From contig NZ_CP015378.1 of the NCBI RefSeq assembly GCF_001629705.1, positions 2,790,001 through 2,854,000 on the forward strand: a stretch of DNA of 64,000 bases, given 5' to 3'. The notes beneath the pieces were generated by a model, which was given only the letters and a program-made list of their open reading frames with translations, was not told where the DNA came from and made no database searches. The position numbers and the translations under genes were made by a program. The stretch is from Fictibacillus phosphorivorans (GTDB taxonomy: Bacteria > Bacillota > Bacilli > Bacillales > Fictibacillaceae). Positions 34,565 to 47,529 of this stretch are shown here, in pieces (the first letter of the stretch is position 1; each line of letters starts with the position of its first letter).

Positions 34565-34624
34565 TCAGGTTGAATCCTTCTCCGTTAAAAGCCAAGTCAG
34601 CAGTGTAATTCCAATCATTATCAT
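34565..34624 (-). CDS. Putative 19-aa hydrophobic peptide
   Basis: ATG at 34624 with a perfect GGAGG eight bases upstream. It encodes 19 residues, MIMIGITLLTWLLTEKDST, a short hydrophobic helix with a polar tail. It precedes the YrzI gene and follows a strong terminator. Expression is inferred only from the ribosome binding site. Confidence 0.5.
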   Translation of the reverse strand: MIMIGITLLTWLLTEKDST

Positions 34625-34647
34625 TGTCTTCTCCTCCTCTAAGATTT

Positions 34648-34682
34648 ATAAAAAAACACCGCAGGATAATCCTGCGGTGTTA
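34648..34682 (-). terminator. Strong terminator between small ORFs
   Basis: A 12-bp perfect stem, AACACCGCAGGA with TCCTGCGGTGTT, is followed on the minus strand by a T-run. Confidence 0.85.
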
Positions 34683-34690
34683 AATAGGCA

Positions 34691-34723
34691 CACAAAAAAC
34701 CGCAGGCATTCGACCCGCGGTGT
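34691..34723 (-). terminator. Second terminator after the 26-aa ORF
   Basis: An ACCGC/GCGGT stem (one mismatch, extended by GG/CC) is followed on the minus strand by a T-run. It lies just upstream of another terminator, giving a double stop. Confidence 0.7.
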
Positions 34724-34736
34724 CTTTTAATGAATG

Positions 34737-34817
34737 TTAAACAGACAAACTGCTCCAGTGGGCGGTCGAACGTATAGAATTATTCAATTGATAGATGGCT
34801 TTGTTGTACATCATCAT
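34737..34817 (-). CDS. Putative 26-aa peptide
   Basis: Three in-frame ATG codons (34817, 34814, 34811) follow AAAGGAGG at good spacing. The 26-residue product begins MMMYNKAIYQLNNS and is not hydrophobic. Two terminators follow at once. It may be a leader peptide or a small protein; no family is recognised. Confidence 0.45.
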   Translation of the reverse strand: MMMYNKAIYQLNNSIRSTAHWSSLSV

Positions 34818-35041
34818 CGTGTTCAACCTCCTTTGAAATAATTTACTTTACTTAGAAAACCTTACACCATTTACCAATAAGTGTAAAGCTTTTTTATCCT
34901 AGATAAGTATATGCATCTGAAATGAAATGTTCACTAAAATCATTCAGGTTTTCTATAAATAGGCAATCCCTTCATAAGATAATTATGTGTACACTTTCAC
35001 AAACTTTTACTATAATTATGAGTGTAAAGGGGGAAATACAA

Positions 35042-35932
35042 ATGATACATCCTAAGGTCATCTTTGCTTCAACCCGGCCTTTTTCATTGACAGCATCAGT
35101 CATTCCTGTAATCTTCGGAACAATCCTTGCATTGCAGTGGACAAGCATTCATTGGACTACTTTCTTACTAACACTTTTTGGCGCTGTTTTTCTTCAGTGC
35201 GGAACAAACTTAGTGAACGACTATTTCGATCATGTTAAAGGTGCGGATATTCCTGGATCGCTGAGTCCATCTGGTGTAATTGACCGCAAAGAGATGACTC
35301 CTCGCCAAGTATATATCACAGGACTTATTTTCTTTGCACTAAGTATTATCGTGGGACTTATCCTAACCGCACTTACCGGCCCTGTAGTACTTTATTTCGG
35401 GATTCCGTCACTCCTTGTAGGCTACTTTTACACAGCTACTCGTTATGCACTTGCTTACAATGGATTAGGTGAAATTGCTTCTGGAAGTACGTTGGGTATT
35501 CTCGCAGTTGTTGGTTCTTTCTACACACAAACATTAACCTTAAACACAGAGATCTTTTTAGCCGCTATTCCTAACGCTCTTCTAGTGATGGCTATCTTAC
35601 ATGCTAACAATTTGCGCGACTTCGATACAGATAAACAGATCGGTAAAACAACCGTTGCTGGATTGATCGGAAGAAAAGCATCGCGATTAGAATATTATGT
35701 ATTAATGCTTGGTGCATATGTAAGTCTATTAGCTCTAATATTCTTAGATATCCTACCGCTTTGGAGCCTTATTGCTGCGATCACACTTCCTATTGCATTA
35801 AAGGGGTTGAAGATTGCGATTTCCACGTGGGATGCCAAAGAATTAAACAAAGCACTTGGTTTAACTGCACTACTTCATATGGCTTTTGGTATCCTACTTT
35901 GTGTTGGTACATTAACGGGAATCCTTTTATAA
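35042..35932 (+). CDS. menA: 1,4-dihydroxy-2-naphthoate polyprenyltransferase
   Basis: MenA attaches the prenyl chain in menaquinone synthesis. The 296-aa UbiA-family protein has about eight membrane segments and both Asp-rich motifs, NDYFDHVKGAD near residue 60 and DFDTDKQIGK near 197. The ATG at 35042 has GGGGGA upstream; the open frame upstream is not coding. It is transcribed alone and ends at a terminator, as in B. subtilis where menA is apart from the other men genes. Confidence 0.9.
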   Translation: MIHPKVIFASTRPFSLTASVIPVIFGTILALQWTSIHWTTFLLTLFGAVFLQCGTNLVNDYFDHVKGADIPGSLSPSGVIDRKEMTPRQVYITGLIFFALSIIVGLILTALTGPVVLYFGIPSLLVGYFYTATRYALAYNGLGEIASGSTLGILAVVGSFYTQTLTLNTEIFLAAIPNALLVMAILHANNLRDFDTDKQIGKTTVAGLIGRKASRLEYYVLMLGAYVSLLALIFLDILPLWSLIAAITLPIALKGLKIAISTWDAKELNKALGLTALLHMAFGILLCVGTLTGILL

Positions 35933-35937
35933 GCAGA

Positions 35938-35973
35938 CAAAAAAGTCCACTTGTAGAAAGTGGACTTTTTCTT

Positions 35974-35975
<2 letters not shown>
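35938..35975. terminator. Bidirectional terminator between menA and gdh
   Basis: An 11-bp stem, AAAAGTCCACT with AGTGGACTTTT, has A and T runs on its two sides. Confidence 0.85.
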
Positions 35976-37643
<1,668 letters not shown>

Positions 37644-37820
37644 TTCTTTCTTAAAATAGATTGTTAAAACTTAGTATGACCTTCATCGGCCGTTCTGTAT
37701 CCATACCCGATTGTTATATCTCAATAAACTATCTAATTTGAACTTATGAGAGTCTGGAAAATTAAGCTTTCTAAGTCATACCACCTATGTAGTTTTTCGA
37801 AAACGCTTTCTTTTAAAACA

Positions 37821-37852
37821 TAAAAAATACCGCCCCTACATAAGGGACGGTA
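37821..37852 (-). terminator. Terminator of yrhC
   Basis: A TACCGCCCCT/AGGGACGGTA stem (one mismatch) is followed by a T-run on the minus strand. Confidence 0.75.
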
Positions 37853-37872
37853 CGTGAAAATATCTATATCGT

Positions 37873-38109
37873 TTATTCACTTAATTCTTGTAATTGTGTT
37901 TTGCACTTTCTCACGACTCTATACATAAGTGCCGTGAACCCTAAGCACGTAGTAGATGCAATACCTAGTGTGATGGATTGAACAAAGTTTTTGTCTTCAA
38001 CAGGAAGTACCAGTCCTAAATAAAAGAACGTGCTAACAGCCAATAAAATAAAACCGAAGCGCTGGTAGTCAGCGATTTTCTTTTGAATGAATTCAGCATT
38101 GTTTTTCAT
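37873..38109 (-). CDS. yrhC: YrhC family membrane protein
   Basis: A 78-aa protein with two membrane segments (about residues 17-36 and 43-63) and charged ends. It resembles B. subtilis YrhC, which lies after mccB in the same operon. Here a 500-base gap with a terminator separates it from mccB, so it probably has its own promoter. The function is unknown. Confidence 0.75.
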   Translation of the reverse strand: MKNNAEFIQKKIADYQRFGFILLAVSTFFYLGLVLPVEDKNFVQSITLGIASTTCLGFTALMYRVVRKCKTQLQELSE

Positions 38110-38334
38110 AACGGTGTCTACCTCCTACTCCTAATCTCTATATAAAGGATAACATAGGTAAGATAGCGACCTACCAAGCAGTTTTTGACAAAAGCGTGAA
38201 GTAATTTTGTCTAAATTGTGATCAAAAATTTGCATCATATACCTTAAATTGAACGTGAATATATCTTTTATTTATTAGAGTCAAAATAGCTTCAATGTGG
38301 TGTCTTTGAAACTGTTATCAGCGTATACCTCGCG

Positions 38335-38450
38335 GGCATTTGTAGGAATAATTCAGCGATTTCAAGAATTATTCCTGGAAGTTTTGTAATTAATCCGGCG
38401 AGTTTTGGACTTAATTCAGCGAGTTTTCCTCATAAACCGGCAAGTTTACA
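38335..38450. repeat. Degenerate 21-bp-period repeat, locus 2
   Basis: Five diverged tandem units with a period of about 21 bp, the clearest being TTAATCCGGCGAGTTTTGG and TTAATTCAGCGAGTTTTCC. It is the same consensus as at 27.75-27.86 kb. It lies in the non-coding gap 38110-38612, which otherwise holds only the mccB terminator and presumably the yrhC promoter. Confidence 0.65.
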
Positions 38451-38558
38451 TATTTCGACAGTTGCAATGTATCTTATACCCCTCACTATGTACTCGAAGA
38501 GGCTTTTTCAGGTTTTCATTCCTTAAATCTTGACTTATCAACACACACTAACCAACAC

Positions 38559-38594
38559 AAAAAAGAACAAGTGCCTATTAAAGCACTTGTTCTA
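38559..38594 (-). terminator. Terminator of the yrrT-mccB operon
   Basis: An 11-bp perfect stem, AGAACAAGTGC with GCACTTGTTCT, then a T-run on the minus strand, just after mccB. Confidence 0.85.
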
Positions 38595-38612
38595 GCCACT
38601 GTGTTCAACTCT

Positions 38613-40672
<2,060 letters not shown>

Positions 40673-40684
40673 TGGAATCGTCCT

Positions 40685-41152
40685 CTATTCTCCGAAAACA
40701 ATATGCCACTCATCTTTTTTAGCAAGCATCTTGCGCGCGATCTCTTTCGCACCTTCAAGACTATGGTTAGCAGCCCAACCACATTGAACCTCATTACATG
40801 CAGGTACTTCAGTTGCTTCTAAAACATCGTTCAACGTTTTCTCGAGAACTTCTAAAATTTCATCGTAGTTATCATGGTTGATCACAGATAGATAAAAACC
40901 AGTCTGACAGCCCATAGGACTGATGTCCACTACAGTAGAATGGTGGTTTCGAATATTTTCCGCCATCAGATGTTCAATAGAATGAAGTCCTTCCATCGGC
41001 ATATGATCTTTATTCGGCTGACAAAAGCGGATGTCGTACTTATGGATGATATCTCCGTTCGCTCCTGTAGTCGTCCCTGCTAAACGGATATAAGGTGCAA
41101 CTACTTTCGTATGATCAAGGTTAAAGCTTTCAACGTTCATTTTTTTTGTCAT
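40685..41152 (-). CDS. luxS: S-ribosylhomocysteine lyase LuxS
   Basis: LuxS cleaves S-ribosylhomocysteine to homocysteine and the AI-2 precursor DPD. The 155-aa protein has the metal ligands His57 and His61 (HSIEH) and Cys124 (EVQCGW), and the catalytic Cys82 in PMGCQTG. It overlaps mtnN by four bases (ATGA). In B. subtilis luxS is a separate gene; here it stands exactly between the reactions on either side of it, MtnN and MccA. Confidence 0.97.
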   Translation of the reverse strand: MTKKMNVESFNLDHTKVVAPYIRLAGTTTGANGDIIHKYDIRFCQPNKDHMPMEGLHSIEHLMAENIRNHHSTVVDISPMGCQTGFYLSVINHDNYDEILEVLEKTLNDVLEATEVPACNEVQCGWAANHSLEGAKEIARKMLAKKDEWHIVFGE

Positions 41153-41853
41153 TTTGATTTCAGCTCCTCAACGATTTTTTGTACTAGTTCTGCTGAGTTC
41201 TTAGATGCTGTTTGTAGGAATTGGTCATAAGAAACTCGTGCATCTTTTCCTGCGATATCAGATAAAGAACGGATGATCACAAAAGGAACTTTGAATTGAT
41301 AACACGTTTGAGCGATAGCAGCAGCTTCCATCTCAGCTGCATATAGAGTCGGAAACTTGCCTCTGATATCTTCTACCCTAGCATGATCACTCATAAACGA
41401 ATCACCTGAAGCGATCAAACCTTTTGCTACCTGTATGTTTTCTACTCTCGTACCAGCTCGTTCGGCTGCATTTACAAGTTTTTCGTCAGGAAGATAGTTA
41501 GGCGGCATCTGTGGCACTTGACCGTGCTCATAACCAAAGATCGTTGCATCTACATCATGATGACGAACATCGGTCGAAATGACTACATCCCCGACGTTCA
41601 GATCTGAATGAAATCCACCAGCAGATCCAGTATTCAAAATAACATCTGGTCCATAAAGCTGAATCATCAACGTAGTCCCGATCGCTGCGTTTACTTTTCC
41701 GATTCCTGATTTTAATAACACGACTTCTTGGCCGTCCAGCAATCCTTTGTAAAATTCACAACCCGCAAGCTTATTTTCTTCTAGATCTACTAGTTGCTCT
41801 CTTAAAAGAACTACTTCCTCTTCCATTGCACCAATAATTCCAATTCTTTTCAT
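41149..41853 (-). CDS. mtnN: 5'-methylthioadenosine/S-adenosylhomocysteine nucleosidase
   Basis: A 234-aa enzyme that removes adenine from S-adenosylhomocysteine and methylthioadenosine. It begins [14 protein letters not shown], and the catalytic region [17 protein letters not shown] ([11 protein letters not shown]) and SLSDIAG with the catalytic Asp are present. GGAG lies six bases before the ATG at 41853. Coupled to luxS. Confidence 0.96.
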   Translation of the reverse strand: MKRIGIIGAMEEEVVLLREQLVDLEENKLAGCEFYKGLLDGQEVVLLKSGIGKVNAAIGTTLMIQLYGPDVILNTGSAGGFHSDLNVGDVVISTDVRHHDVDATIFGYEHGQVPQMPPNYLPDEKLVNAAERAGTRVENIQVAKGLIASGDSFMSDHARVEDIRGKFPTLYAAEMEAAAIAQTCYQFKVPFVIIRSLSDIAGKDARVSYDQFLQTASKNSAELVQKIVEELKSK

Positions 41854-41868
41854 ACGATTCTCCAATGT

Positions 41869-42507
41869 CTATTTTTTTACCGCTTCCATCAGCCAGACGT
41901 ATTCGTTAAGTTTTTTGAACGAGACCTCAAAGTCATGTTTCTTAAACAGATCTTCTAGTACTCCAAGTGTTGTATAATACTCGGTCTGAAGATCTTTTAA
42001 CAAGTTTAAAAAACCTTGAGATCTTACTTTTTCATGACGCTCAATTTTATCGTCTTCATGTAGATAAGCGGTATCTGCAAACACAATTTTACCATTCTTT
42101 TTAAGCAGCTGGCTATACTGTCCGATCGCCCGATCTTTCTCTTCATCGGTTAAGTGGTGGAACGCATACGTACTTACGATTGTATCAATCTCTTGATCGA
42201 GTTTTGGAAAAGACAAAAAGTCACCATCATGAAGGCGTAGATCTGGATGACGTTCAAAGGCTTTCTCACGCATCCCTTCTGACGGTTCTATACCAATCAC
42301 TTGTTTCCCGCTTCTAAGAAGTTTTTCGCTCAAATTACCAGTTCCAACTCCGAACTCTAAAACAATATTTCCGGAACGCTGAACGACTGTTTCTAAAATC
42401 TCATCATATTTATGAAAAACTTCCTTATATTCCTGGTCATTTCCAGAAACTGTTTCGTCATAAGAAGAAGACCACTCATCAAAAAGATCAATAAATTCTC
42501 GTCCCAT
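41869..42507 (-). CDS. yrrT: SAM-dependent methyltransferase YrrT
   Basis: A 212-aa class I methyltransferase, motif I VLEFGVGTGNLS near residue 48. The substrate is unknown. It heads the yrrT-mtnN-luxS-mccA-mccB operon for recycling SAM-derived sulfur to cysteine. In B. subtilis that operon is repressed by CymR. The upstream gap 42508-42756 holds the probable promoter; I see no riboswitch there. Confidence 0.88.
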   Translation of the reverse strand: MGREFIDLFDEWSSSYDETVSGNDQEYKEVFHKYDEILETVVQRSGNIVLEFGVGTGNLSEKLLRSGKQVIGIEPSEGMREKAFERHPDLRLHDGDFLSFPKLDQEIDTIVSTYAFHHLTDEEKDRAIGQYSQLLKKNGKIVFADTAYLHEDDKIERHEKVRSQGFLNLLKDLQTEYYTTLGVLEDLFKKHDFEVSFKKLNEYVWLMEAVKK

Positions 42508-42760
42508 TTTTCACACTCACCTTTTAATTTATATAATTCCTATCAATATACTATGAATTAAAATCTTACAGGTTCCAAATTATCATAATTACTAAAGATT
42601 TTCAAATGAAATATCTTTTTCTTTTGGCAATCATTAGAGGTTATTGTATACATTAGATCTTAGAAAGCGTTCTTTCTCTATAGTGATATATAGACTATTA
42701 TTCCTCATCGTTTTTTGTACCTGATTCTTTGTATCTTCCTCGCTAAAGATCTAGAAACAC

Positions 42761-42797
42761 AAAAAAACAACCTGCTACATACTACAGGTTGTTTTTC
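42761..42797. terminator. Terminator of yrrS
   Basis: An AAACAACCTG/CAGGTTGTTT stem with a T-run on either side, after yrrS. Confidence 0.8.
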
Positions 42798-42802
42798 TTC
42801 GT

Positions 42803-43438
42803 TTATTGAACAGGTGTCACGCTAGTTGGCTGCCATCCTTTTTCAGGTACCCACTGAAGCATAACATCATATTTTTTACCGTCAGCTTTCGATTGTACGG
42901 TACCCTTTGAAAGATCAGGCCCTCCACCATTTCCTAACCAAAAGATGGTCATTTGATCTTGTGGAATGCTGGTCGCATAGGAGAGTGCTTGAACCATCTC
43001 GTTCCAGTCTTGTGAACCATCGTCATATGTCTTAGTATGAGGCTCGGTTTGCGAAGTCCCGATCGGCTGCCATGGACCTTCAGGGCCTCCACCTTCAGGC
43101 GCACCTGATTCTGTTTTTTCTTCTTCTGTTCCTTCTTCATCTGTTTTTTCTTTTTCTTCCGCAGCTTTTTCTTTATCCTTAGACTCAGAATCCTCATCAT
43201 CAGCTTTTGATTTTGAATCATCCGTTTCCATCTCAATTGAACCGTTATTGGACTCGTTGTTTTCAGTAGTTTGTTCAGAATTAGATTTGTTCGTTGAAGC
43301 TGTTTCGTCATCATCGCCTGAGAAAAGATTAAATGCAACAACAACAATCAGTAAAACAACTAATCCGATTGCTATGTTTAAAAAACGATTTTGTTTTCGT
43401 TTTTCTAGTCTTGATTCATAACGCTGGTTTCGTTTCAT
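42803..43438 (-). CDS. yrrS: YrrS-like protein (DUF1510)
   Basis: A 211-aa protein with a basic N-terminus, one membrane segment (about residues 23-42), a long low-complexity Glu/Lys/Ser/Asp linker (45-115), and a C-terminal globular DUF1510 domain ending near WVPEKGWQPTSV. It follows pbpI, as in B. subtilis. A cell-wall-related role is suspected only from that pairing. Confidence 0.85.
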   Translation of the reverse strand: MKRNQRYESRLEKRKQNRFLNIAIGLVVLLIVVVAFNLFSGDDDETASTNKSNSEQTTENNESNNGSIEMETDDSKSKADDEDSESKDKEKAAEEKEKTDEEGTEEEKTESGAPEGGGPEGPWQPIGTSQTEPHTKTYDDGSQDWNEMVQALSYATSIPQDQMTIFWLGNGGGPDLSKGTVQSKADGKKYDVMLQWVPEKGWQPTSVTPVQ

Positions 43439-43531
43439 AATATCCTCCTCAGTAAAATACTTTTTTTATTTTACCACGAGGAAGTGGTATAGGAACACTA
43501 TTTCCTATTACACTTTTTTAGATTGTCTTTA

Positions 43532-45280
43532 TCATGAATCTGTTTCTCTCATTATTTCAGTTGCAATGTCCCGAAATACAGGAATCGTGCGGTTTACGGT
43601 ATCGTGTTTTAAATCTATGATTACGAGAGCATAACGCGGTTTTTCAGCTGGAAAATATCCTGCAAACCATTTATTGTTAAAACGGTGGTCTCCTCCTTTT
43701 TGTGCCGTTCCAGATTTTCCTGCAACTTGAAAAGGCAAGGCCTGTAATGCGTGTGCTGTACCTTTTTCGTCCTTGACCACGTTCATCAGAAGGGATTGAA
43801 GTCTCATAACCGTGTAAGGAGAGAGCTTTTCACCTTCTTTTTCATGATCTTCAAATTTAATCAGTTCGGTACCATTAGCAAAGTTCACACTTTTAGCTGA
43901 CTTTACTTCATAACTGACCCCACCCCTAGCAATCGTCGCCATCATATTGGCAACAGCAAGTGGTGTAACTTTCACATCCAACTGACCGATCGCTGTTTGT
44001 GAGGTCGCTAATGGACTTTTGTAATCGGAACTTTTCTTTTTCGAGCTGTAGATCTGCCCCACTTCTTCTTTATAGAAATGAGAGAATGATTCTAGATGAT
44101 AGACTTTTCCTTGCCATCCATTGTGCGTTAATAGACCTAACTTTTCTGCATATTTTTCCATATATTCTAAGTCTGTTTTTTGTAATTCATTAGCTAGATC
44201 TCCGAATGTTTTATTGCAGCTTTGTGTAAAGCTGTTCTCTATATTCAACATTCCTAGTTGCCTCTCATCTTTTTTACCGTATATATTCAAATTACAATTA
44301 TACAACTTATTGTTTTGTATCTTATTTTCTTCGATAGCAGCAGCTGCTGTCACAATTTTAAATACTGAACCCGGAATTTGTTGTGACGTCATATGATCAA
44401 CATGTTTATAGATCGTTTTACTCGAGAACAAAGGTCTGCTTGACATTGCCAACAGTTCATTCGTTTCTATATCAATCAAAACAGCTCCACCTTCAGCAAC
44501 ACCGTGTGCATCTAGAGTTTCTTCTACCGCTTCCTGCATGTTCTTATCTAGCGTCGTTTTCACGTGAAGTGGATATAAGGGATTCGATTGTGAACGGAAT
44601 TTTACATCAAGACCAAACAACGGTTGTCCTTGACGATCTACATGATAGATATACTCTGTTTCTCCTTCCGATATTAAAAAAGGATCGAACGTATACTGCA
44701 TGCCGTTCTTACCTGTTTTTGTATGGAGGGTAACCGTCCCTTTCTTTAGTTTGTCTTCATACTTTCTTTTGATTAAATCTGGATCTTGTCCAACCGCTCC
44801 AAGGATATGATTCGCAAACGGAGTGAGATTTCTTTTTGTGACAAGCTGAGCATATAATCCGGGAATCTCTAATTTATTTATTTCATTCATCTGCTCTATA
44901 CTAATCTCTTTTGGAAGAGTGAGTACAGATGGTTTCTTGAGTTCACTGATTTTTTTTGTAAAATTACTCGTTGGTAGATTCAATATGCTAGCAACCGATT
45001 CAATCGGCCATCTACTCGAGTAAAGATTCGGAAAGACGATGACTTGAGCTCTTACATCTGTTGAGAGCAGTTCACCATCTCGATCAAGAAAATACCCTCT
45101 CCCATCGTTTATCGTAAAACGGTGTGTACGTTGATCCACACTTTCTTGTATGAGGTTGACTTGATATTTGGAGAAGGAAGTAGTAGATATCAACTGTATA
45201 TCTGCTAACCGATAAGTGAGAAAAAGGATAAGGAAAAGAAAAAAAAGTGCCACTGTCATCGTTCTTTTCTTCGATAACAC
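43532..45280 (-). CDS. pbpI: Class B penicillin-binding protein PbpI (PBP4b)
   Basis: A 582-aa transpeptidase with an N-terminal membrane anchor (residues 8-28), a dimerisation domain (about 50-200) and a transpeptidase domain (about 235-575). The catalytic Ser305 and Lys308 are in PGSVFKI, the SxN motif is SCN near residue 362, and the KSG motif is in VAGKSGTAQ near 530. It should cross-link peptidoglycan. In B. subtilis yrrR (pbpI) is made in the mother cell during sporulation. It precedes yrrS. Confidence 0.92.
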   Translation of the reverse strand: MLSKKRTMTVALFFLFLILFLTYRLADIQLISTTSFSKYQVNLIQESVDQRTHRFTINDGRGYFLDRDGELLSTDVRAQVIVFPNLYSSRWPIESVASILNLPTSNFTKKISELKKPSVLTLPKEISIEQMNEINKLEIPGLYAQLVTKRNLTPFANHILGAVGQDPDLIKRKYEDKLKKGTVTLHTKTGKNGMQYTFDPFLISEGETEYIYHVDRQGQPLFGLDVKFRSQSNPLYPLHVKTTLDKNMQEAVEETLDAHGVAEGGAVLIDIETNELLAMSSRPLFSSKTIYKHVDHMTSQQIPGSVFKIVTAAAAIEENKIQNNKLYNCNLNIYGKKDERQLGMLNIENSFTQSCNKTFGDLANELQKTDLEYMEKYAEKLGLLTHNGWQGKVYHLESFSHFYKEEVGQIYSSKKKSSDYKSPLATSQTAIGQLDVKVTPLAVANMMATIARGGVSYEVKSAKSVNFANGTELIKFEDHEKEGEKLSPYTVMRLQSLLMNVVKDEKGTAHALQALPFQVAGKSGTAQKGGDHRFNNKWFAGYFPAEKPRYALVIIDLKHDTVNRTIPVFRDIATEIMRETDS

Positions 45281-45339
45281 GCGCTCACCACCACCTTACT
45301 CCTATTCTCACCCACTCATATTGTTCCTAAACGGTTGCA

Positions 45340-45376
45340 AAAAAAAGAAGATTTGCAGATAACTGCAAGTCTTCTA
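45340..45376 (-). terminator. Terminator of greA
   Basis: A 13-bp near-perfect stem (AGAAGATTTGCAG with CTGCAAGTCTTCT), then a long T-run on the minus strand. Confidence 0.85.
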
Positions 45377-45390
45377 ATACGATAATACGT

Positions 45391-45867
45391 TTATTTTACT
45401 TCTAAGATGACAACGCTGATTTCTCCACCAGGTGTTTGAACAGAAACCTTATCTCCAGGCTTTTTACCTAAAAGACTTTTAGCCATTGGTGAATCGTTAG
45501 AAATTTTTCCTTCAAACGGGTCTGCTTCTGCACTACCTACAATGATATAAGTTTCTTCGTCACCATCTGGTAGCTCTTTAAACTTAACTGTTTTCCCGAT
45601 GGAAACGTTATCAGATTGGTCTTTATTGTCTTCAATAATAACAGAATCACGAATCATTTTTTCTAATTGAACGATACGAGCTTCTACGAATGCCTGCTCG
45701 TCCTTTGCTGCATCATACTCAGAGTTCTCAGAAAGATCTCCAAAACTACGTGCTACTTTAATTCGTTCCACTACTTCTTTTCTACGTTCTGTTTTTAAAA
45801 ACTCTAGTTCGTTCTCTAGCTTCTGTTTACCTTCTAAGGTCATATAGTGTTTTTTCTCGTCTGCCAT
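45391..45867 (-). CDS. greA: Transcription elongation factor GreA
   Basis: GreA rescues backtracked RNA polymerase by stimulating transcript cleavage. The 158-aa protein has the N-terminal coiled coil with the tip acidic pair ([13 protein letters not shown]) and the C-terminal FKBP-like domain with [20 protein letters not shown] lies eight bases before the ATG at 45867; an in-frame GTG at 45876 overlaps it. Confidence 0.97.
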   Translation of the reverse strand: MADEKKHYMTLEGKQKLENELEFLKTERRKEVVERIKVARSFGDLSENSEYDAAKDEQAFVEARIVQLEKMIRDSVIIEDNKDQSDNVSIGKTVKFKELPDGDEETYIIVGSAEADPFEGKISNDSPMAKSLLGKKPGDKVSVQTPGGEISVVILEVK

Positions 45868-45993
45868 TGTTTTCACTCCTTAAATAATCAGTACCCTTGT
45901 TACGTTATATGATAATTCGGCTAGGGTATGTATAAAAAATGGGTCAATAGTTGATTGCCAAATGGCTTAAAGCTCCAATTTGTCCGTGTATAC

Positions 45994-46026
45994 CGAAAAA
46001 ATGAGGATAATCTTCCTCATTTTTTC
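45994..46026 (-). terminator. Terminator of udk
   Basis: An AAAATGAGGA/TCCTCATTTT stem overlaps the last codons of udk and runs into T residues on the minus strand. Confidence 0.7.
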
Positions 46027-46658
46027 AATAATGCTTTGTCTTCCAAAATCGTCTTGATTTTTGTTACCATTAAGTCGATCGCAACGAGGTTCTGGCCGCC
46101 TTCTGGAATAATAATATCCGCATATCGTTTCGTTGGTTCTATGAATTGATTATGCATCGGCCGTACTACTGATGTATATTGATCGATTACAGATTCAAGC
46201 GTTCTTCCACGGTCACGAATATCTCGAACCATTCTTCTAATAATACGTACATCTGCATCCGTGTCTACAAACAGCTTAATGTCCATCAAATCACGTAGGC
46301 GTTCGTCTTCAAGGATCAAAATACCTTCCAGTATAATGACATCTTTAGCATCAACTGGGATAATTTTATCACTTCTTGTATGTGCTGTATAGTCGTACAC
46401 TGGTTTTTCGATGGAATCGTATTTTAGAAGTGAAGAAATATGTTGAATTAACAAATCATTATCGAAAGCAAGAGGATGATCATAATTCGTGTCCAATCGT
46501 TCTTCCATCGATTTTTCTGATTGATCTCTATAATACGCATCTTGCTCTATGATTAAGATGGATTGGTTAGCAAACTGCCTGTAAATTTCTTTTGCTACTG
46601 TTGTCTTACCAGACCCAGATCCACCTGCAACCCCAATTACAATTGGTTTTTGTGCCAT
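46017..46658 (-). CDS. udk: Uridine kinase
   Basis: A 213-aa kinase that phosphorylates uridine and cytidine in pyrimidine salvage. The P-loop GGSGSGKTT is at residues 12-20, followed by the YYRDQS substrate region and [12 protein letters not shown] lid. GGAGGAG lies eight bases before the ATG at 46658. It starts 30 bases after trmR, with no room for the yrrN-yrrO pair found there in B. subtilis. Confidence 0.96.
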   Translation of the reverse strand: MAQKPIVIGVAGGSGSGKTTVAKEIYRQFANQSILIIEQDAYYRDQSEKSMEERLDTNYDHPLAFDNDLLIQHISSLLKYDSIEKPVYDYTAHTRSDKIIPVDAKDVIILEGILILEDERLRDLMDIKLFVDTDADVRIIRRMVRDIRDRGRTLESVIDQYTSVVRPMHNQFIEPTKRYADIIIPEGGQNLVAIDLMVTKIKTILEDKALLKK

Positions 46659-46688
46659 TTTGATTACTCCTCCAAACTGCATGTCCCA

Positions 46689-47333
46689 TTAAGAATTTCT
46701 AATACTCACCATCATTCCATCCCCAACCGGTAAGATTGAAGACTGATAGTCAGGATGCTGCATCATGTATTCGTTAAAACTTCTAATTTTTTTTACTAGA
46801 GAACGAAGTCTTCTACTCTCTAAGCCGCTTTCATCAGCGACGTACCCTCTAAAGAGAACATTATCTGTGACGATGATGCCATCAGGAGACAGCATGGAGG
46901 AATAATGATCAAAAAAGTTTTGATATTGTCCTTTTGCTGCATCTATAAAAATAAAGTCATATGGGGCATAGTTTTCTACTTGGCTCTGCAAATCATTCGC
47001 ATCTCCAAATAGCAATGTAATTCTGCTCTCTAGATGAAACGATCTAACATTATCTTTTGCTATATTGTACCGTTCTTCATCTCTTTCAATACTAATAATT
47101 TCAGCATTCTCACATGCAAGAGCCATTCGGATGGCGGAATATCCAATCGCTGTTCCTACTTCTAATATACGTTTCGGTTTTTTCAATCTAACATAGGACA
47201 AAAGAGTCTCCATCCCAGTTAAATCCATGATCGGCACATTATGCTCTTTTGCGTATTGCTCCATTTTTAGTACTTGCTCAGAGCGCGTTGGAATAATTTT
47301 TTCGATATATTGGTTCAATTCATTTGAGACCAA
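46689..47333 (-). CDS. trmR: tRNA 5-hydroxyuridine methyltransferase TrmR
   Basis: A 214-aa class I methyltransferase of the O-methyltransferase 3 family (YrrM). Motif I is ILEVGTAIGYSAIRMA and the metal/substrate region IFIDAAKGQYQNFFD. In B. subtilis TrmR methylates 5-hydroxyuridine 34 to 5-methoxyuridine in tRNA. The start is TTG at 47333 with GGAGG nine bases upstream. The hydroxylation genes trhP1/trhP2 normally downstream are missing. Confidence 0.88.
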   Translation of the reverse strand: MVSNELNQYIEKIIPTRSEQVLKMEQYAKEHNVPIMDLTGMETLLSYVRLKKPKRILEVGTAIGYSAIRMALACENAEIISIERDEERYNIAKDNVRSFHLESRITLLFGDANDLQSQVENYAPYDFIFIDAAKGQYQNFFDHYSSMLSPDGIIVTDNVLFRGYVADESGLESRRLRSLVKKIRSFNEYMMQHPDYQSSILPVGDGMMVSIRNS

Positions 47334-47488
47334 AGTAACACGCCTCCTTCACACTAACCGGTATATTGTAACATAATCTTTATTTGAAGGCGAGAGTCCT
47401 ATTCTTTTATGGCTGTTTTATATACGTCTTAGAGATTGAAAACATTTTTACAGTTGGTATGAAAGTTTGATGGGAGAGCAAAAAAGAG

Positions 47489-47522
47489 CAAAAAAAAGAG
47501 AATACCTATTAGTATCCTCTAA
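47489..47522 (-). terminator. Terminator of mltG
   Basis: An AGAGAATAC/GTATCCTCT stem (one mismatch), then a T-run on the minus strand. Confidence 0.7.
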
Positions 47523-47529
47523 AACATGT

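Noticed and set aside
34922..35041. N-terminal extension of menA
   Set aside because: The 40 extra codons are not membrane-like in the family manner and lack a ribosome binding site; the ATG at 35042 has one.
42508..42756. SAM or T-box riboswitch before yrrT
   Set aside because: No conserved S-box, T-box or terminator-antiterminator pair was seen in this AT-rich gap.
42949..43347. 132-aa Lys-rich ORF on the minus strand
   Set aside because: It is a shadow in another frame of the low-complexity Glu/Lys region of yrrS.
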